Shown: piece after piece, positions 9,194-17,466 of the stretch
Layout: each line of letters begins with the position of its first letter
Numbering within the stretch: position 1 is the first letter of the stretch
DNA from: Alkalihalobacillus sp. TS-13
GTDB lineage: Bacteria; Bacillota; Bacilli; Bacillales; Fictibacillaceae
DNA: 64,000 bases
NCBI RefSeq assembly: GCF_019720915.1
Contig: NZ_JAHKSI010000001.1
Coordinates: 1,178,001 to 1,242,000, forward strand
Reading direction: 5' to 3'
The notes under the pieces: model-generated
The model's input: the letters and a program-made list of their open reading frames with translations, nothing else
What the model was told of the DNA's origin: nothing
Database searches by the model: none
Made by a program: the position numbers and the translations under genes

Positions 9194-10609
9194 GTGTTAG
9201 AAAGTATCGTAGGAACTTTAAACGGTTATTTATGGGGGTATGTTCTTATAGCTGGATTACTTGGGCTAGGTCTTTATTTCACGATAGCTACAAGATTCGT
9301 GCAGTTCCGTTACTTAGGTGAGATGGGACGAGTCCTATTTGAAAAATCCACGCTTCAAGATGGAAAAAGTATTTCTTCATTCAAATCTTTCTGTATCGGT
9401 GCAGCTACGAGAATCGGAACAGGGAACTTAGCCGGAGTTGCAGTTGCAATCGGACTAGGAGGACCAGGTGCTGTATTCTGGATGTGGATCGTTGCGCTAG
9501 TGGGTGGGGCGACAAGCTTCATTGAGAGTACGTTGGCACAGGTGTACAAAGTGAAAGACAAAACAGCTTTCCGTGGTGGACCAGCCTATTATATTGAAAA
9601 AGGTCTAGGAAAAAGATGGTTAGGGATCATTTTTGCGGTTTTGATCGCTATAACATTCGGACTTATTTTTAACTCTGTACAAAGTAATACGATTTCGGAA
9701 GCATATGTAAACGCATTCGGCTTGAATGGAACCGTAGTTGGAATTATTATTACAGTTCTTACAGGATTGGTTATTTTCGGAGGGGTACAACGTATTGCAA
9801 ATGTTTCTGCAGTCGTCGTCCCAATTATGGCAGTTCTTTACATCATCATTGCACTTATTGTTTTAGCACTTAACATCGGACAGATTCCGGCAATGTTCGC
9901 ACTTATCGTAAAAAGTGCTTTCGGACTTGAACAAGCTGTCGGTGGGGGAATTGGTGCAGCAATCATGAATGGTGTAAAACGTGGACTATTCTCTAACGAA
10001 GCGGGTATGGGTAGTGCACCGAATGCCGCTGCTACAGCAAGCGTTTCCCATCCTGCGAAGCAAGGATTCATCCAAACACTTGGTGTTTTCTTGGATACAA
10101 TCATTGTTTGTTCCGCTACAGCATTCATCATCTTGATGTCTGGTATTTATTCTTCTGGAGACACTGCAGGAATCCAGTTGCTGCAAGATTCACTCGGTGA
10201 TCACATCGGTGGAGCAGCAAGTATATTCATTGCTATAGCAATCTTCCTTTTCGCGTTCAGTTCGATTATCGGAAGCTACTACTATGGTGAAACGAATATC
10301 GAATTCATCAAGGAAAGCAGACCTGCCATTTTCGTATACCGTTTAGCAACAATGGCTATGGTAATGGTCGGGGCTGTATTGCCATTAGCATTCGTATGGA
10401 GCCTTGCAGATCTGTTTATGGCCTTGATGACATTGATCAACTTGGTAGGAATCGCTTTGCTTGGTAAAGTTGCCTTCAAGGTCCTTAAGGATTACGAAAT
10501 GCAACGTAAGGAAGGTAAAGATCCTACTTTCAACCCTAAGAAACTTGGTATTCATAATACTGAATGCTGGGGAGATCAAGATAAAAAGAAAGACGAATTA
10601 GTAGGATAA
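9194..10609 (+). CDS. Sodium:alanine symporter (AGCS family)
   Basis: About 471 residues and some ten hydrophobic segments. Family signatures are visible: SFCIGAATRIGTGNLAGVA near the N-terminus, GGPGAVFWMW, the FIESTLAQVYKVK loop, and GLFSNEAGMGSAPNAAA. It takes up alanine, glycine or glutamine-type amino acids with sodium. The GTG at 9194 is preferred because AAAAGGGG lies 9 bases upstream; the open frame from TTG 9140 has no such site. Monocistronic, with a very strong terminator. B. subtilis AlsT and YrbD are relatives; which one is closest is not decidable here. Confidence 0.9.
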   Translation: MLESIVGTLNGYLWGYVLIAGLLGLGLYFTIATRFVQFRYLGEMGRVLFEKSTLQDGKSISSFKSFCIGAATRIGTGNLAGVAVAIGLGGPGAVFWMWIVALVGGATSFIESTLAQVYKVKDKTAFRGGPAYYIEKGLGKRWLGIIFAVLIAITFGLIFNSVQSNTISEAYVNAFGLNGTVVGIIITVLTGLVIFGGVQRIANVSAVVVPIMAVLYIIIALIVLALNIGQIPAMFALIVKSAFGLEQAVGGGIGAAIMNGVKRGLFSNEAGMGSAPNAAATASVSHPAKQGFIQTLGVFLDTIIVCSATAFIILMSGIYSSGDTAGIQLLQDSLGDHIGGAASIFIAIAIFLFAFSSIIGSYYYGETNIEFIKESRPAIFVYRLATMAMVMVGAVLPLAFVWSLADLFMALMTLINLVGIALLGKVAFKVLKDYEMQRKEGKDPTFNPKKLGIHNTECWGDQDKKKDELVG

Positions 10610-10632
10610 TTCATCAATATCATATTTTAAAG

Positions 10633-10678
10633 GGGCTGTCGAAAAAGTGTTTGACACACTTTTTCGACAGCCCTTTTT
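10633..10678 (+). terminator. Strong intrinsic terminator
   Basis: Perfect 18-bp stem beginning GGGCTGTCGAAAAAGTGT, 5-base loop, T run. Confidence 0.95.
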
Positions 10679-10679
10679 G

Positions 10680-11001
10680 TATTTTGCTTCGTAATATTAT
10701 AGAAGAGTATCTATTTTTCTTGTCGAAGCATGAGAAGTTTAGGTGAAAGAGTATTATTATATTGGAGTAACCTTCATACTAGGAATCATAAACAACCTCC
10801 CAAGAAATATGCTATTTTTCACAAATATTTTACAAGAATGATGTAGTTTCGTAGTCAAAGTATCAATATGTAACGAGTGTGGTAATGGATTTTTTTAAAG
10901 CCAATACACGTAGGAGAAAGTAATAAGGAAAAAGAACTGAATGACCTTAATTTGAAAGTATGAACCATTTGGATTAGTTAACGTTCCAAATGGTTTTTTT
11001 A
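10680..11001 (+). other. Gene-free stretch ending in an orphan terminator (possible small RNA)
   Basis: No convincing ORF lies in these ~280 bases. At 10963-11000 there is a textbook terminator: AACCATTTGGA / TCCAAATGGTT followed by seven Ts. No gene stops in front of it, so it may end a small RNA or be the remains of a lost gene. No clear promoter was identified. Confidence 0.45.
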
Positions 11002-11091
11002 TTTGCTTTCATTACACTTTAATGTTGATTAGAACAATAAAAATTTTACTTATTGCAAATAATAAAGGAAAAGAACAAAAGGAGACTTTCA

Positions 11092-11313
11092 ATGAACATT
11101 AAAGATGGAACTGTTTATCAAATCATGGATAATGCATCTGGTAACTTCAATTCTGCAAAGACGCTCAAGATCACCTCTCACCATAGAAGTGTCGTTTCTT
11201 TCAATCTGGGGAACCAACAAGGCTATGGGTCTATGCCTGTCCAACATTTAAGATATTTATTGAAACGTAATTACCTCACCGAATTATCGGATGAGAGAAA
11301 AGTGTCAAACTAA
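11092..11313 (+). CDS. Small hypothetical protein
   Basis: 73 residues, ATG after AAAAGGAGACTTTCA, which is a very good ribosome site. The sequence has no membrane segment; it contains a TSHHRSVVSFNLGNQQGYGS stretch and a Leu/Arg-rich end (LRYLLKRNYLTEL). Not recognised. It lies 94 bases upstream of the YdbM-like gene with no terminator between, so the two may be co-transcribed. Confidence 0.6.
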   Translation: MNIKDGTVYQIMDNASGNFNSAKTLKITSHHRSVVSFNLGNQQGYGSMPVQHLRYLLKRNYLTELSDERKVSN

Positions 11314-11412
11314 ATGTCATCTGAAAGGTTCTATCATTCAGTACTTAGTAGTTGAAATAAATCCGACATGTTTAGTAAGATTTGATTATTATTAACGTTG
11401 GAGTGAATGCTG

Positions 11413-12582
11413 ATGTGGGATGTGTATGAACCTTTTATCAAAACAAAACGACAGAGAAAATTATTCAAGTTATCCGAACAACTTGCAGTTAAAATCCATG
11501 AGAGAGCTTCAGAAACGGATAAGAAAGGAACCTTTTCGTCTGAGAATTTAGAGGATTTGAAGGAATCGAATTATTTAGCTCTGTCACTCCCGGAAGAATC
11601 AGGAGGAAAAGGTCTTTCCCTTTATGAATTCGTCCTATTACAAGAAAAACTTGCTGAGGGAGATGGCTCTGTAGCGCTGTCTATCGGATGGCACCTTGGT
11701 ATCATCATGGAAATCCGAGATGAAAGTCTGTGGGAGGCTGCTGCATTTGAATGGTTATGTTCGGAAGTCGCAAATCATAAGAAAACGATCAACCGTGCAG
11801 CAACCGAGCCTGCTACAGGCAGCCCAACTAGAGGTGGCATTCCTGAAACAAAGGCGGTAAAGGGTGGAATCGGTTATACGATTAATGGTCGTAAATCATT
11901 CACAACGATGGCGGATGTTTTAGATTATTATCTCGTTTCAGCATATATCGAAGAATCCGATGAAATTGCATGGTTCCTCATTGATAAAGAACAACCTGGA
12001 GTGTCTGTCGAACATACCTGGAATACACTAGGGATGCGGGGGACTGGGAGCGATGATCTCGTACTTACAGATGTCCAAGTCGACCGGTCCAGACTTATGG
12101 AACGAAAATCAGACAAACAAAAAAATCCTGTACCTAAAGGCTGGTTATTGCACATACCTGCATGTTACCTAGGCATTGCCATTGCAGCTCGGAACGAAGC
12201 TATTGAATTTGCGGAAAATTATCAACCTAACAGTTTGCAGACTACAATTTCTGAAGTCCATCATGTAAGAGAAAAAATCGGACAAATGGAGCTAGAGCTG
12301 TTGAATGCCAGACACTTCATGTATGCTATTGCAGAGAAGTGGGATCGATATCCAGAGGAACGAATAAAACTCGGACCAGAATTAGCAGCTGTAAAAACAA
12401 TTGCAACGAATGCTGCCAACAAAGTTGTGGATCTAGCAATGAGGATCGTTGGTGGGAGGGGTTTATCGAAGTCCTCAAACTTTGAAAGATACTATCGGGA
12501 TGTTCGTGCTGGTTTACACAATCCGCCAATGGACGATGCTGTGATCGAAACCCTTGCACTAAGAGCACTTGATGATCAATAG
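11413..12582 (+). CDS. ydbM: Acyl-CoA dehydrogenase-family flavoprotein (YdbM-like)
   Basis: 389 residues with the acyl-CoA dehydrogenase fold: N-terminal helices, a middle beta domain (INGRKSFTTMADVLDYYLVS, LGMRGTGSDDLVLTDVQV) and C-terminal helices. The usual catalytic glutamate segment (YEGT) is replaced by a HNPPMDDAV segment, as in the YdbM/DszC-like branch that includes flavin monooxygenases, so a desulfurisation-type or N-oxygenase activity is as possible as dehydrogenation. FAD or FMN binding is inferred. ATG 11413 has better spacing to GGAG (9 bases) than ATG 11407. Confidence 0.8.
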   Translation: MWDVYEPFIKTKRQRKLFKLSEQLAVKIHERASETDKKGTFSSENLEDLKESNYLALSLPEESGGKGLSLYEFVLLQEKLAEGDGSVALSIGWHLGIIMEIRDESLWEAAAFEWLCSEVANHKKTINRAATEPATGSPTRGGIPETKAVKGGIGYTINGRKSFTTMADVLDYYLVSAYIEESDEIAWFLIDKEQPGVSVEHTWNTLGMRGTGSDDLVLTDVQVDRSRLMERKSDKQKNPVPKGWLLHIPACYLGIAIAARNEAIEFAENYQPNSLQTTISEVHHVREKIGQMELELLNARHFMYAIAEKWDRYPEERIKLGPELAAVKTIATNAANKVVDLAMRIVGGRGLSKSSNFERYYRDVRAGLHNPPMDDAVIETLALRALDDQ

Positions 12583-12602
12583 CCTATATACTATCACAGG
12601 GA

Positions 12603-12633
12603 CTTGCCCGCAAAAGTGTGGCAAGCCTTTTTT
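12603..12633 (+). terminator. Intrinsic terminator
   Basis: Stem CTTGCC / GGCAAG, 11-base loop, then CCTTTTTTA. Confidence 0.75.
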
Positions 12634-12660
12634 ATTCGGTTGGCTTTGTTTAAGAATGAT

Positions 12661-12984
12661 GTTGATTTCTTCGAAATTCACTCCCTTTCCGCAAGCAAAC
12701 GAAAAGCGGAAGCGACCCGGTTAGGCACATAGGTCACTGGAAAACTGACGAGGAGGCTCGAACCAAACAAAGACTTGGTTCTGCGAGGCCCACTCATAAG
12801 GATGTCAATCAATGTGTCGACCGCCGCAGGAAGTTTGAAGTGCCCCAAGTGACTGGTCGCTGAGCTAGACAGCACTTCCCTGCATTAACCCAATTCCGCG
12901 GGTCTCCTCGCGATTTTCTCTCTGCGGGGTCTCACCTGGCTCGCTTTTCCCGCAGGAGTGTCGTGAATTTCGTTTAAAGTAAAC
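12661..12984. repeat. R1 repeat, full-length copy (324 bp)
   Basis: Starts GTTGATTTCTTCGAAATTCAC and ends GTGAATTTCGTTTAAAGTAAAC, an imperfect terminal inverted repeat. The interior shares long blocks with 23488-23722, 37989-38283 and 60659-60881, including GAAAAGCGGAAGCGACC, GTCACTGGAAAACTGACGAG and AAGTGACTGGTCGCTGAGCT. No coding potential was accepted. MITE-like. Confidence 0.8.
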
Positions 12985-13063
12985 CTGGCAAAGCTAAGCC
13001 TTTGGTGCAGGCTGAGCCTAAGTTGCGCTTATACTGAAGAAAGTATGATCATACTTCTTTAAG
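12979..13063. repeat. R2 repeat copy
   Basis: Shares a ~65-base block with 23977-24060 and 45076-45150: CCTGGCAAAGCTAAGCC, GGCTGAGCC, TTGCGCTTATACTGAAG. It includes a small hairpin AAGTATGATCATACTT. Here it abuts the end of an R1 copy. The remaining bases to 13277 are AT-rich and hold nothing further that I can name. Confidence 0.7.
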
Positions 13064-13277
13064 TGTAAAATCAACAACGTAGATTAACAAAGCTTTCTAA
13101 AAAGGAATGATCATTAATTTCACTAAAATCACCAATGTAGACTAACAAATCCATTTAGCAGAGCCATTTGAAAAAATGATCAACCTCTTGTAAAATGGAA
13201 AATTGTGTGCACCAATCTAGGTAAATAAGCCCATAATAACATCTTGAAAGATATTCAAACTAAGGAAGGAGATAACA

Positions 13278-13784
13278 ATGTCATTAACGCTACGACAACC
13301 ATTTTCTAAGGAACGTATGATGGAGCCTGAAGAACTGGAATTTCAAGTATTCCGAATGCAAGAAGATATGAAACGTATTGCGAAGAAGTGGGATGTAGTA
13401 GGAATAGATCAAACGAAAGAAGAGAACTTGGTCATCGTCTATAAATCAGAAGAAAAGAAACGATGCAATATCATGTTGAATGATTGCGAGAGTGCATTTA
13501 AAGGAGTGTGGGACTTTTCGGTTCAAGCCTATTATCCCGAGCATGATCGAATTCATATTGGAGATATTAAAGGACCTGCCAACAAAGGATATGGTTCCAT
13601 ATGCTTGAACTATTTAAAAGAGATGGCCAAGGATAATAATATCCCTTATATTACTGGTGATATTGCCGAAAGGGATTGGGATCATGTCGACCGTCTCTTG
13701 TACTTTTATGAAAAACACAATTTTCATGTCGATTTGGACTATGAAAATAAGTCCGGGAAAATCTTATGGAATCATGGACTTTAA
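13278..13784 (+). CDS. GNAT-like acetyltransferase domain protein
   Basis: 168 residues. The C-terminal half reads like the acetyl-CoA-binding core of GNAT enzymes: DIKGPANKGYGSICLNYLKE (the expected R/Q-x-x-G-x-G/A loop) followed by YITGDIAERDW and LYFYEKHNFHV, the usual helix-strand end. The N-terminal half is not recognisable. Substrate unknown. ATG follows AAGGAAGGAGATAACA. Single gene with its own terminator. Confidence 0.65.
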   Translation: MSLTLRQPFSKERMMEPEELEFQVFRMQEDMKRIAKKWDVVGIDQTKEENLVIVYKSEEKKRCNIMLNDCESAFKGVWDFSVQAYYPEHDRIHIGDIKGPANKGYGSICLNYLKEMAKDNNIPYITGDIAERDWDHVDRLLYFYEKHNFHVDLDYENKSGKILWNHGL

Positions 13785-13801
13785 AAACAATGACGATATT
13801 G

Positions 13802-13873
13802 AGACTGGCTCAGAAATGTCGTAAACTTCCAACATGAATTGGGAGGAGACACTTCAAAGTCAGTCTTTTTTGT
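13802..13873 (+). terminator. Probable terminator with long loop
   Basis: AGACTGGCT pairs with AGTCAGTCT (one G-T) across about 47 bases, followed by TTTTTTG. Confidence 0.5.
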
Positions 13874-14049
13874 AGTATTAAATTGTACATAAAATGATTG
13901 TTTTCTAAAAGTTCAGCGCTAAGGAGATTAACAATATGTGTTAGCAATGGAAATATAAGAAACTCTTGCAGGAAAGCAAAATAGAAACTCCGCAAATGCC
14001 AACATATGAATCTTCGAGTATAATTTTGAACTTCGATTAATACCACCAC

Positions 14050-14205
14050 GTCCTTTGGAGATCGTCGAAGCCAGCAGAAGGAAAGCTTCTAAGTCTTCTC
14101 ATCGCAGACACGAAAATGATTTCACTTTTGTGTCGAGATCCCCCTGCAAATGAGGAGGCTTGCAGATTACCTGCGGAAAGCGAGTATACTTTCGCTTTAC
14201 AGTTA
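14050..14205. repeat. Degraded R1-like segment
   Basis: Contains R1-type words (GATCGTCGAAGCCAGCAG, GAGGAGGCTTGCAGAT, CCTGCGGAAAGCGAGTA) but no intact ends. The AT-rich remainder of 13874-14248 holds no gene. Confidence 0.4.
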
Positions 14206-14248
14206 AACAACTTTCTCTTCGAAAACCCCTAAAAAGTAAACAAATATT

Positions 14249-14274
14249 TGAATTGTTATCAAGATTTCGTCGTC
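14249..14274 (+). promoter_or_regulatory. Candidate ECF-type promoter for the sigma operon
   Basis: TGAATT, 16 bases, CGTC: close to the TGAAAC-N16-CGTC pattern of B. subtilis ECF sigmas, 35 bases before the sigma gene. Autoregulation is inferred from this. Confidence 0.5.
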
Positions 14275-14308
14275 TAATGTATGAACCGAATAAAAAGGAT
14301 GATCTGAT

Positions 14309-14857
14309 TTGGAAAGTATAATGGAACAGTATAAGTTACAACAAGTGGATAAAGATGATGTCCTTGTAGAAATCATGAATTTGTACGGTAATGATCTAAC
14401 ACGATTAGCTTATTCGTATGTGAAGGAGCAAACTTTAGCAGAAGATATTACGCAAGAAGTCTTTGTCAAATGTTATATGAAATTGGATACATTTAAAGGA
14501 AATTCTTCTGTGAAAACATGGTTGAACAGGATCACAATCAATAAATGTAAAGATCATTTGAAGAGTGGCTGGCGAAAATATATCCAATTCGAGCTCCCCA
14601 TCTTCAAAACTCCTAAGACAAAAACGACGCCTGAATCTGAATTGAATAAAAAAATAGATCATGATGCTTTGACAGAAGCTATTTTGGATTTACCAGTGAA
14701 ATATCGGGAAATCATCATACTACATTATTTTCAAGAGCTGTCTACTAATGAAATCGGTTTGCTGTTAAATATGAAGGACACATCAATACGTACAAGGCTT
14801 AGAAGAGCAAGACAATTATTAGAAGATGAATTGAATAAAAGGAATGATCAAAAATGA
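14309..14857 (+). CDS. ECF-type RNA polymerase sigma factor
   Basis: 182 residues with region 2 (NLYGNDLTRLAYSYVKEQ, AEDITQEVFVKCYMKL) and region 4 (LDLPVKYREIIILHYFQELS, then NEIGLLLNMKDTSIRTRLRR, the -35-binding helix-turn-helix). TTG 14309 and ATG 14321 are both possible starts; AAAGGAT precedes the first. It overlaps the next gene by four bases (ATGA), the normal arrangement of a sigma with its membrane anti-sigma. A candidate ECF promoter sits just upstream. Confidence 0.9.
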   Translation: MESIMEQYKLQQVDKDDVLVEIMNLYGNDLTRLAYSYVKEQTLAEDITQEVFVKCYMKLDTFKGNSSVKTWLNRITINKCKDHLKSGWRKYIQFELPIFKTPKTKTTPESELNKKIDHDALTEAILDLPVKYREIIILHYFQELSTNEIGLLLNMKDTSIRTRLRRARQLLEDELNKRNDQK

Positions 14858-15522
14858 TGAAACATTTATCTCGTTTTAGAGAAGACAGCTCATTAAATCA
14901 AATTCATTTCCCAAAAGAAAAAATGGAAAATGTATACCAAAGAGTAAAACCAATTAGTAATAAAACGTTTATTTTTAAGAAAACCCTTAGTTTCGCCACA
15001 TTATCGATTTTGCTATTGATTATAGGATCTTTTGGTTATCATTCCTTACAATCCGAAAAGGCTGATCAATCAGAAAAGACTGATTTGACAAAACCATTGG
15101 AAGAAGAGGAAAATGATCCAATTGAATTTAATGAAGACGACGCAGAAAACCTTACTAAGAAATTCATCGACATGTTGATCCAAGAAATAGACGAACCAGG
15201 TAACAATGTGATCAAATATCACTCAAAAAGTGCATTAGTCAAAGAATTAGAACCGTATGCATCAAATGAAGTAGCAGAAAAATGGGTGGATTCATTTTAT
15301 GAAGAACGCGATGGTGAACTGCATATGTATCGGTTACATGGAATTCCAACCATTGATTTTGGAAAAGAGTATGACATCACAAAAGAAGACGAACGGTTTT
15401 ATACCTTGTCCCAAGAAAAGCATAACGAACTAAACGGTACCCATATTGTCAATATCCATTTTAAATATACAGATAGAGAATGGCTTATTTCGAAATATGA
15501 TATTGAATATGTAGAAGAATAA
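14854..15522 (+). CDS. Putative membrane-anchored anti-sigma factor
   Basis: 222 residues. A cytoplasmic stretch of about 45 residues precedes one membrane segment (TLSFATLSILLLIIGSFGYH) and an acidic linker, then an outside domain of about 150 residues. No zinc HxxxCxxC motif is visible, so it is not a ZAS-type anti-sigma. The role is inferred from topology and from the ATGA overlap with the sigma gene. The external domain (MLIQEIDEPGN, HGIPTIDFGKEYDIT) is not a family I can name and may be the sensor. Confidence 0.65.
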   Translation: MMKHLSRFREDSSLNQIHFPKEKMENVYQRVKPISNKTFIFKKTLSFATLSILLLIIGSFGYHSLQSEKADQSEKTDLTKPLEEEENDPIEFNEDDAENLTKKFIDMLIQEIDEPGNNVIKYHSKSALVKELEPYASNEVAEKWVDSFYEERDGELHMYRLHGIPTIDFGKEYDITKEDERFYTLSQEKHNELNGTHIVNIHFKYTDREWLISKYDIEYVEE

Positions 15523-15530
15523 ACATTTTT

Positions 15531-15578
15531 AAAGAAGAGGTGGATTCACAAGGTTGACAGCCTCTTCTTTACTTGTTT
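15531..15578 (+). terminator. Intrinsic terminator
   Basis: Perfect 10-bp stem AAAGAAGAGG / CCTCTTCTTT ending the sigma/anti-sigma operon. Confidence 0.85.
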
Positions 15579-15597
15579 TTTCCGTTTAATCAAGCAG

Positions 15598-15778
15598 TTC
15601 ATTGGGGAGACTGACAAGGAGACTCGAACCAAACAAAGACCTGGTTCTGGGCAAGTATCAACTATAATGTAAATCAATGTTCATGGGCCACAGAAAGTGT
15701 GAAGTGATTGGTCGTTGAGCTAGAAATCAATTTCTCTGCGCACCTCGTTACGGAGGCTTGCACATTCTCAAAGTCCTT
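15598..15778. repeat. R1 repeat, partial copy
   Basis: Matches the interior of the 12661 copy (GACTGACAAGGAGACTCGAA, CAAACAAAGACCTGGTTCTG, TGAAGTGATTGGTCGTTGAG) but lacks the inverted ends. Confidence 0.6.
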
Positions 15779-15806
15779 TGACTGAGACTAATCTTTTAAC
15801 CCACTA

Positions 15807-17270
15807 TCATCCCTTATTCACTTCAATAGCTGCCCTTATACCTGATTCAATTGCACCTTGTATCCAACCATGGGGAAGGGAAGTATGCTCTCCTGCAAAA
15901 TGGACTTTACCTTCGGGTGAAGATAAATATGGCATTAGTTCTGTCTCTTGTTCAGGCTTGAATAAAGTGAATGCTCCGGATGCATATGGATCCAGTACCC
16001 AGCTGTGAGTTGCACCTGTTTCAAATTCCTTGGTAATGTTTCTCCCATGAATTTCTGCCAGGTCTGTCAGAGCAGCATGAATCCGTTCTTGTTCACTCTT
16101 ACCAGTCCAAATTAGTGCGTCATCTTCCCAAGTATAACTTCCTAGGATAACCCCACTCTTACTGTTGAAATTATGACTAGGATAATGGGCTAATCGTATT
16201 GGTAGATCCGTTATTGTTTTTCCACCGTAAAGTCCTTGTCTCTCCCAAAAACGATCTTTGAACTGTAAACCGATTTTCGTTGATGGAACATAGTGCAACT
16301 CGCGTAGTGCTTTCCATTTGTTGTGGGAGAAGGAGTTTCGCGGCTGGACATCGACGAATTGCAGTACAGTAAAAGGCAAGGTAACAATCGCCGAATCTCC
16401 TTGGACTTCAGTTGCTTGCCCAGTTTTCGTATCCAAGCAAGAAAACATGATCTGGTTGGTAGTTTGATCTATTCTTCTAAGTTTCTGGTTGAAATAAATG
16501 TTTTCATCGAGTTGAGGAATAAAAGATTTAGGAAGCCGATCAAGTCCCCCTTTGATTTCATAAAAAGAAATATCTTTGCTGTATAAGATAACGTATTCTC
16601 GAAGGATTTCAAGAAAGGACAATTCTGGTAAGCCCTCAACAATCGAGAGGACTTTGATCATTTCAATTGCTCCATCAGATAATTTAGGACCAGCTGGGTT
16701 GTGGCGGAAAAAAGTTGAAAATGAATACTGTTCCAATAACGGGACTATAAATTGCCAATTGTTTATGGGATCTTTTTCGAGGAATTTAATAAGTGGATTC
16801 ATAATGGAATGATTCAGTTGCATATCTGTTTTCCCTTGTTCCCCAGGTGCTACAGGATATCTTAGTACGTCTGGATGCTTTTTATAAAAAAAGGACCGTG
16901 TCTTCACGCCATTAGCGTAGATGAGGTCGTTCGGTGTGGAATTGATGAATGGATTGATTTCTAATCCAAACTTCTTAATATATTCAAAAACTAAAAAATG
17001 CGTATTTGGGATACGCATTGCTCCTGCCTCAAAATAGTTGCCATCAGTAAATGGTTTTCTAATCGTATAGACTCGACCGCCAATCCGGTTTCGAGCTTCA
17101 ATTATTTTTACCGTATGACCAGCTTGTTTTAGTAATGAGCCTGCAACAAGACCCGACATCCCAGCACCAGCGATGATGACCGTTCTAGGTCTTTGCGGCT
17201 TAGGAATACCATCCCGAATCCATGAAATCATCTTTGATGGTGTGTAATAGGGAGGCAGATAATTCATCAT
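15807..17270 (-). CDS. yobN: Flavin amine / L-amino acid oxidase (YobN-like)
   Basis: 487 residues. The FAD-binding Rossmann motif is VIIAGAGMSGLVAGSLL near residue 31, followed by EARNRIGGRVYT. The C-terminal flavin motif is VHFAGEHTSLPHGWIQGAI, with the final helix. This is the monoamine/L-amino acid oxidase family; B. subtilis YobN is the likely relative. It would oxidise an amino acid or amine to the oxo-acid or aldehyde with H2O2 release. No secretion signal is seen. Two adjacent ATGs at the start follow GGAAGGGTGAT. Divergent from the Nmad3 gene. Confidence 0.85.
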   Translation of the reverse strand: MMNYLPPYYTPSKMISWIRDGIPKPQRPRTVIIAGAGMSGLVAGSLLKQAGHTVKIIEARNRIGGRVYTIRKPFTDGNYFEAGAMRIPNTHFLVFEYIKKFGLEINPFINSTPNDLIYANGVKTRSFFYKKHPDVLRYPVAPGEQGKTDMQLNHSIMNPLIKFLEKDPINNWQFIVPLLEQYSFSTFFRHNPAGPKLSDGAIEMIKVLSIVEGLPELSFLEILREYVILYSKDISFYEIKGGLDRLPKSFIPQLDENIYFNQKLRRIDQTTNQIMFSCLDTKTGQATEVQGDSAIVTLPFTVLQFVDVQPRNSFSHNKWKALRELHYVPSTKIGLQFKDRFWERQGLYGGKTITDLPIRLAHYPSHNFNSKSGVILGSYTWEDDALIWTGKSEQERIHAALTDLAEIHGRNITKEFETGATHSWVLDPYASGAFTLFKPEQETELMPYLSSPEGKVHFAGEHTSLPHGWIQGAIESGIRAAIEVNKG

Positions 17271-17466
17271 AAATCCATCACCCTTCCAACAGTTGCTAAA
17301 AGCAAACCATCTTCATAAAATCAAGATATTCAATCCCTCATTTCTTAATGCAGGAACAAGCTCTTCAGTGGTGGTTATTATTGGAACTATTTTTCATTTG
17401 TAAGAAGGAAAAGTCGCTGGTACTGTTTAATGTGAAAAGTAACGAATGTTGTAGGAAGGGTGAGAG

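Noticed and set aside
13810-14049. Minus-strand 79-codon ORF
   Set aside because: No ribosome site, overlaps terminator and R1-like repeat sequence.
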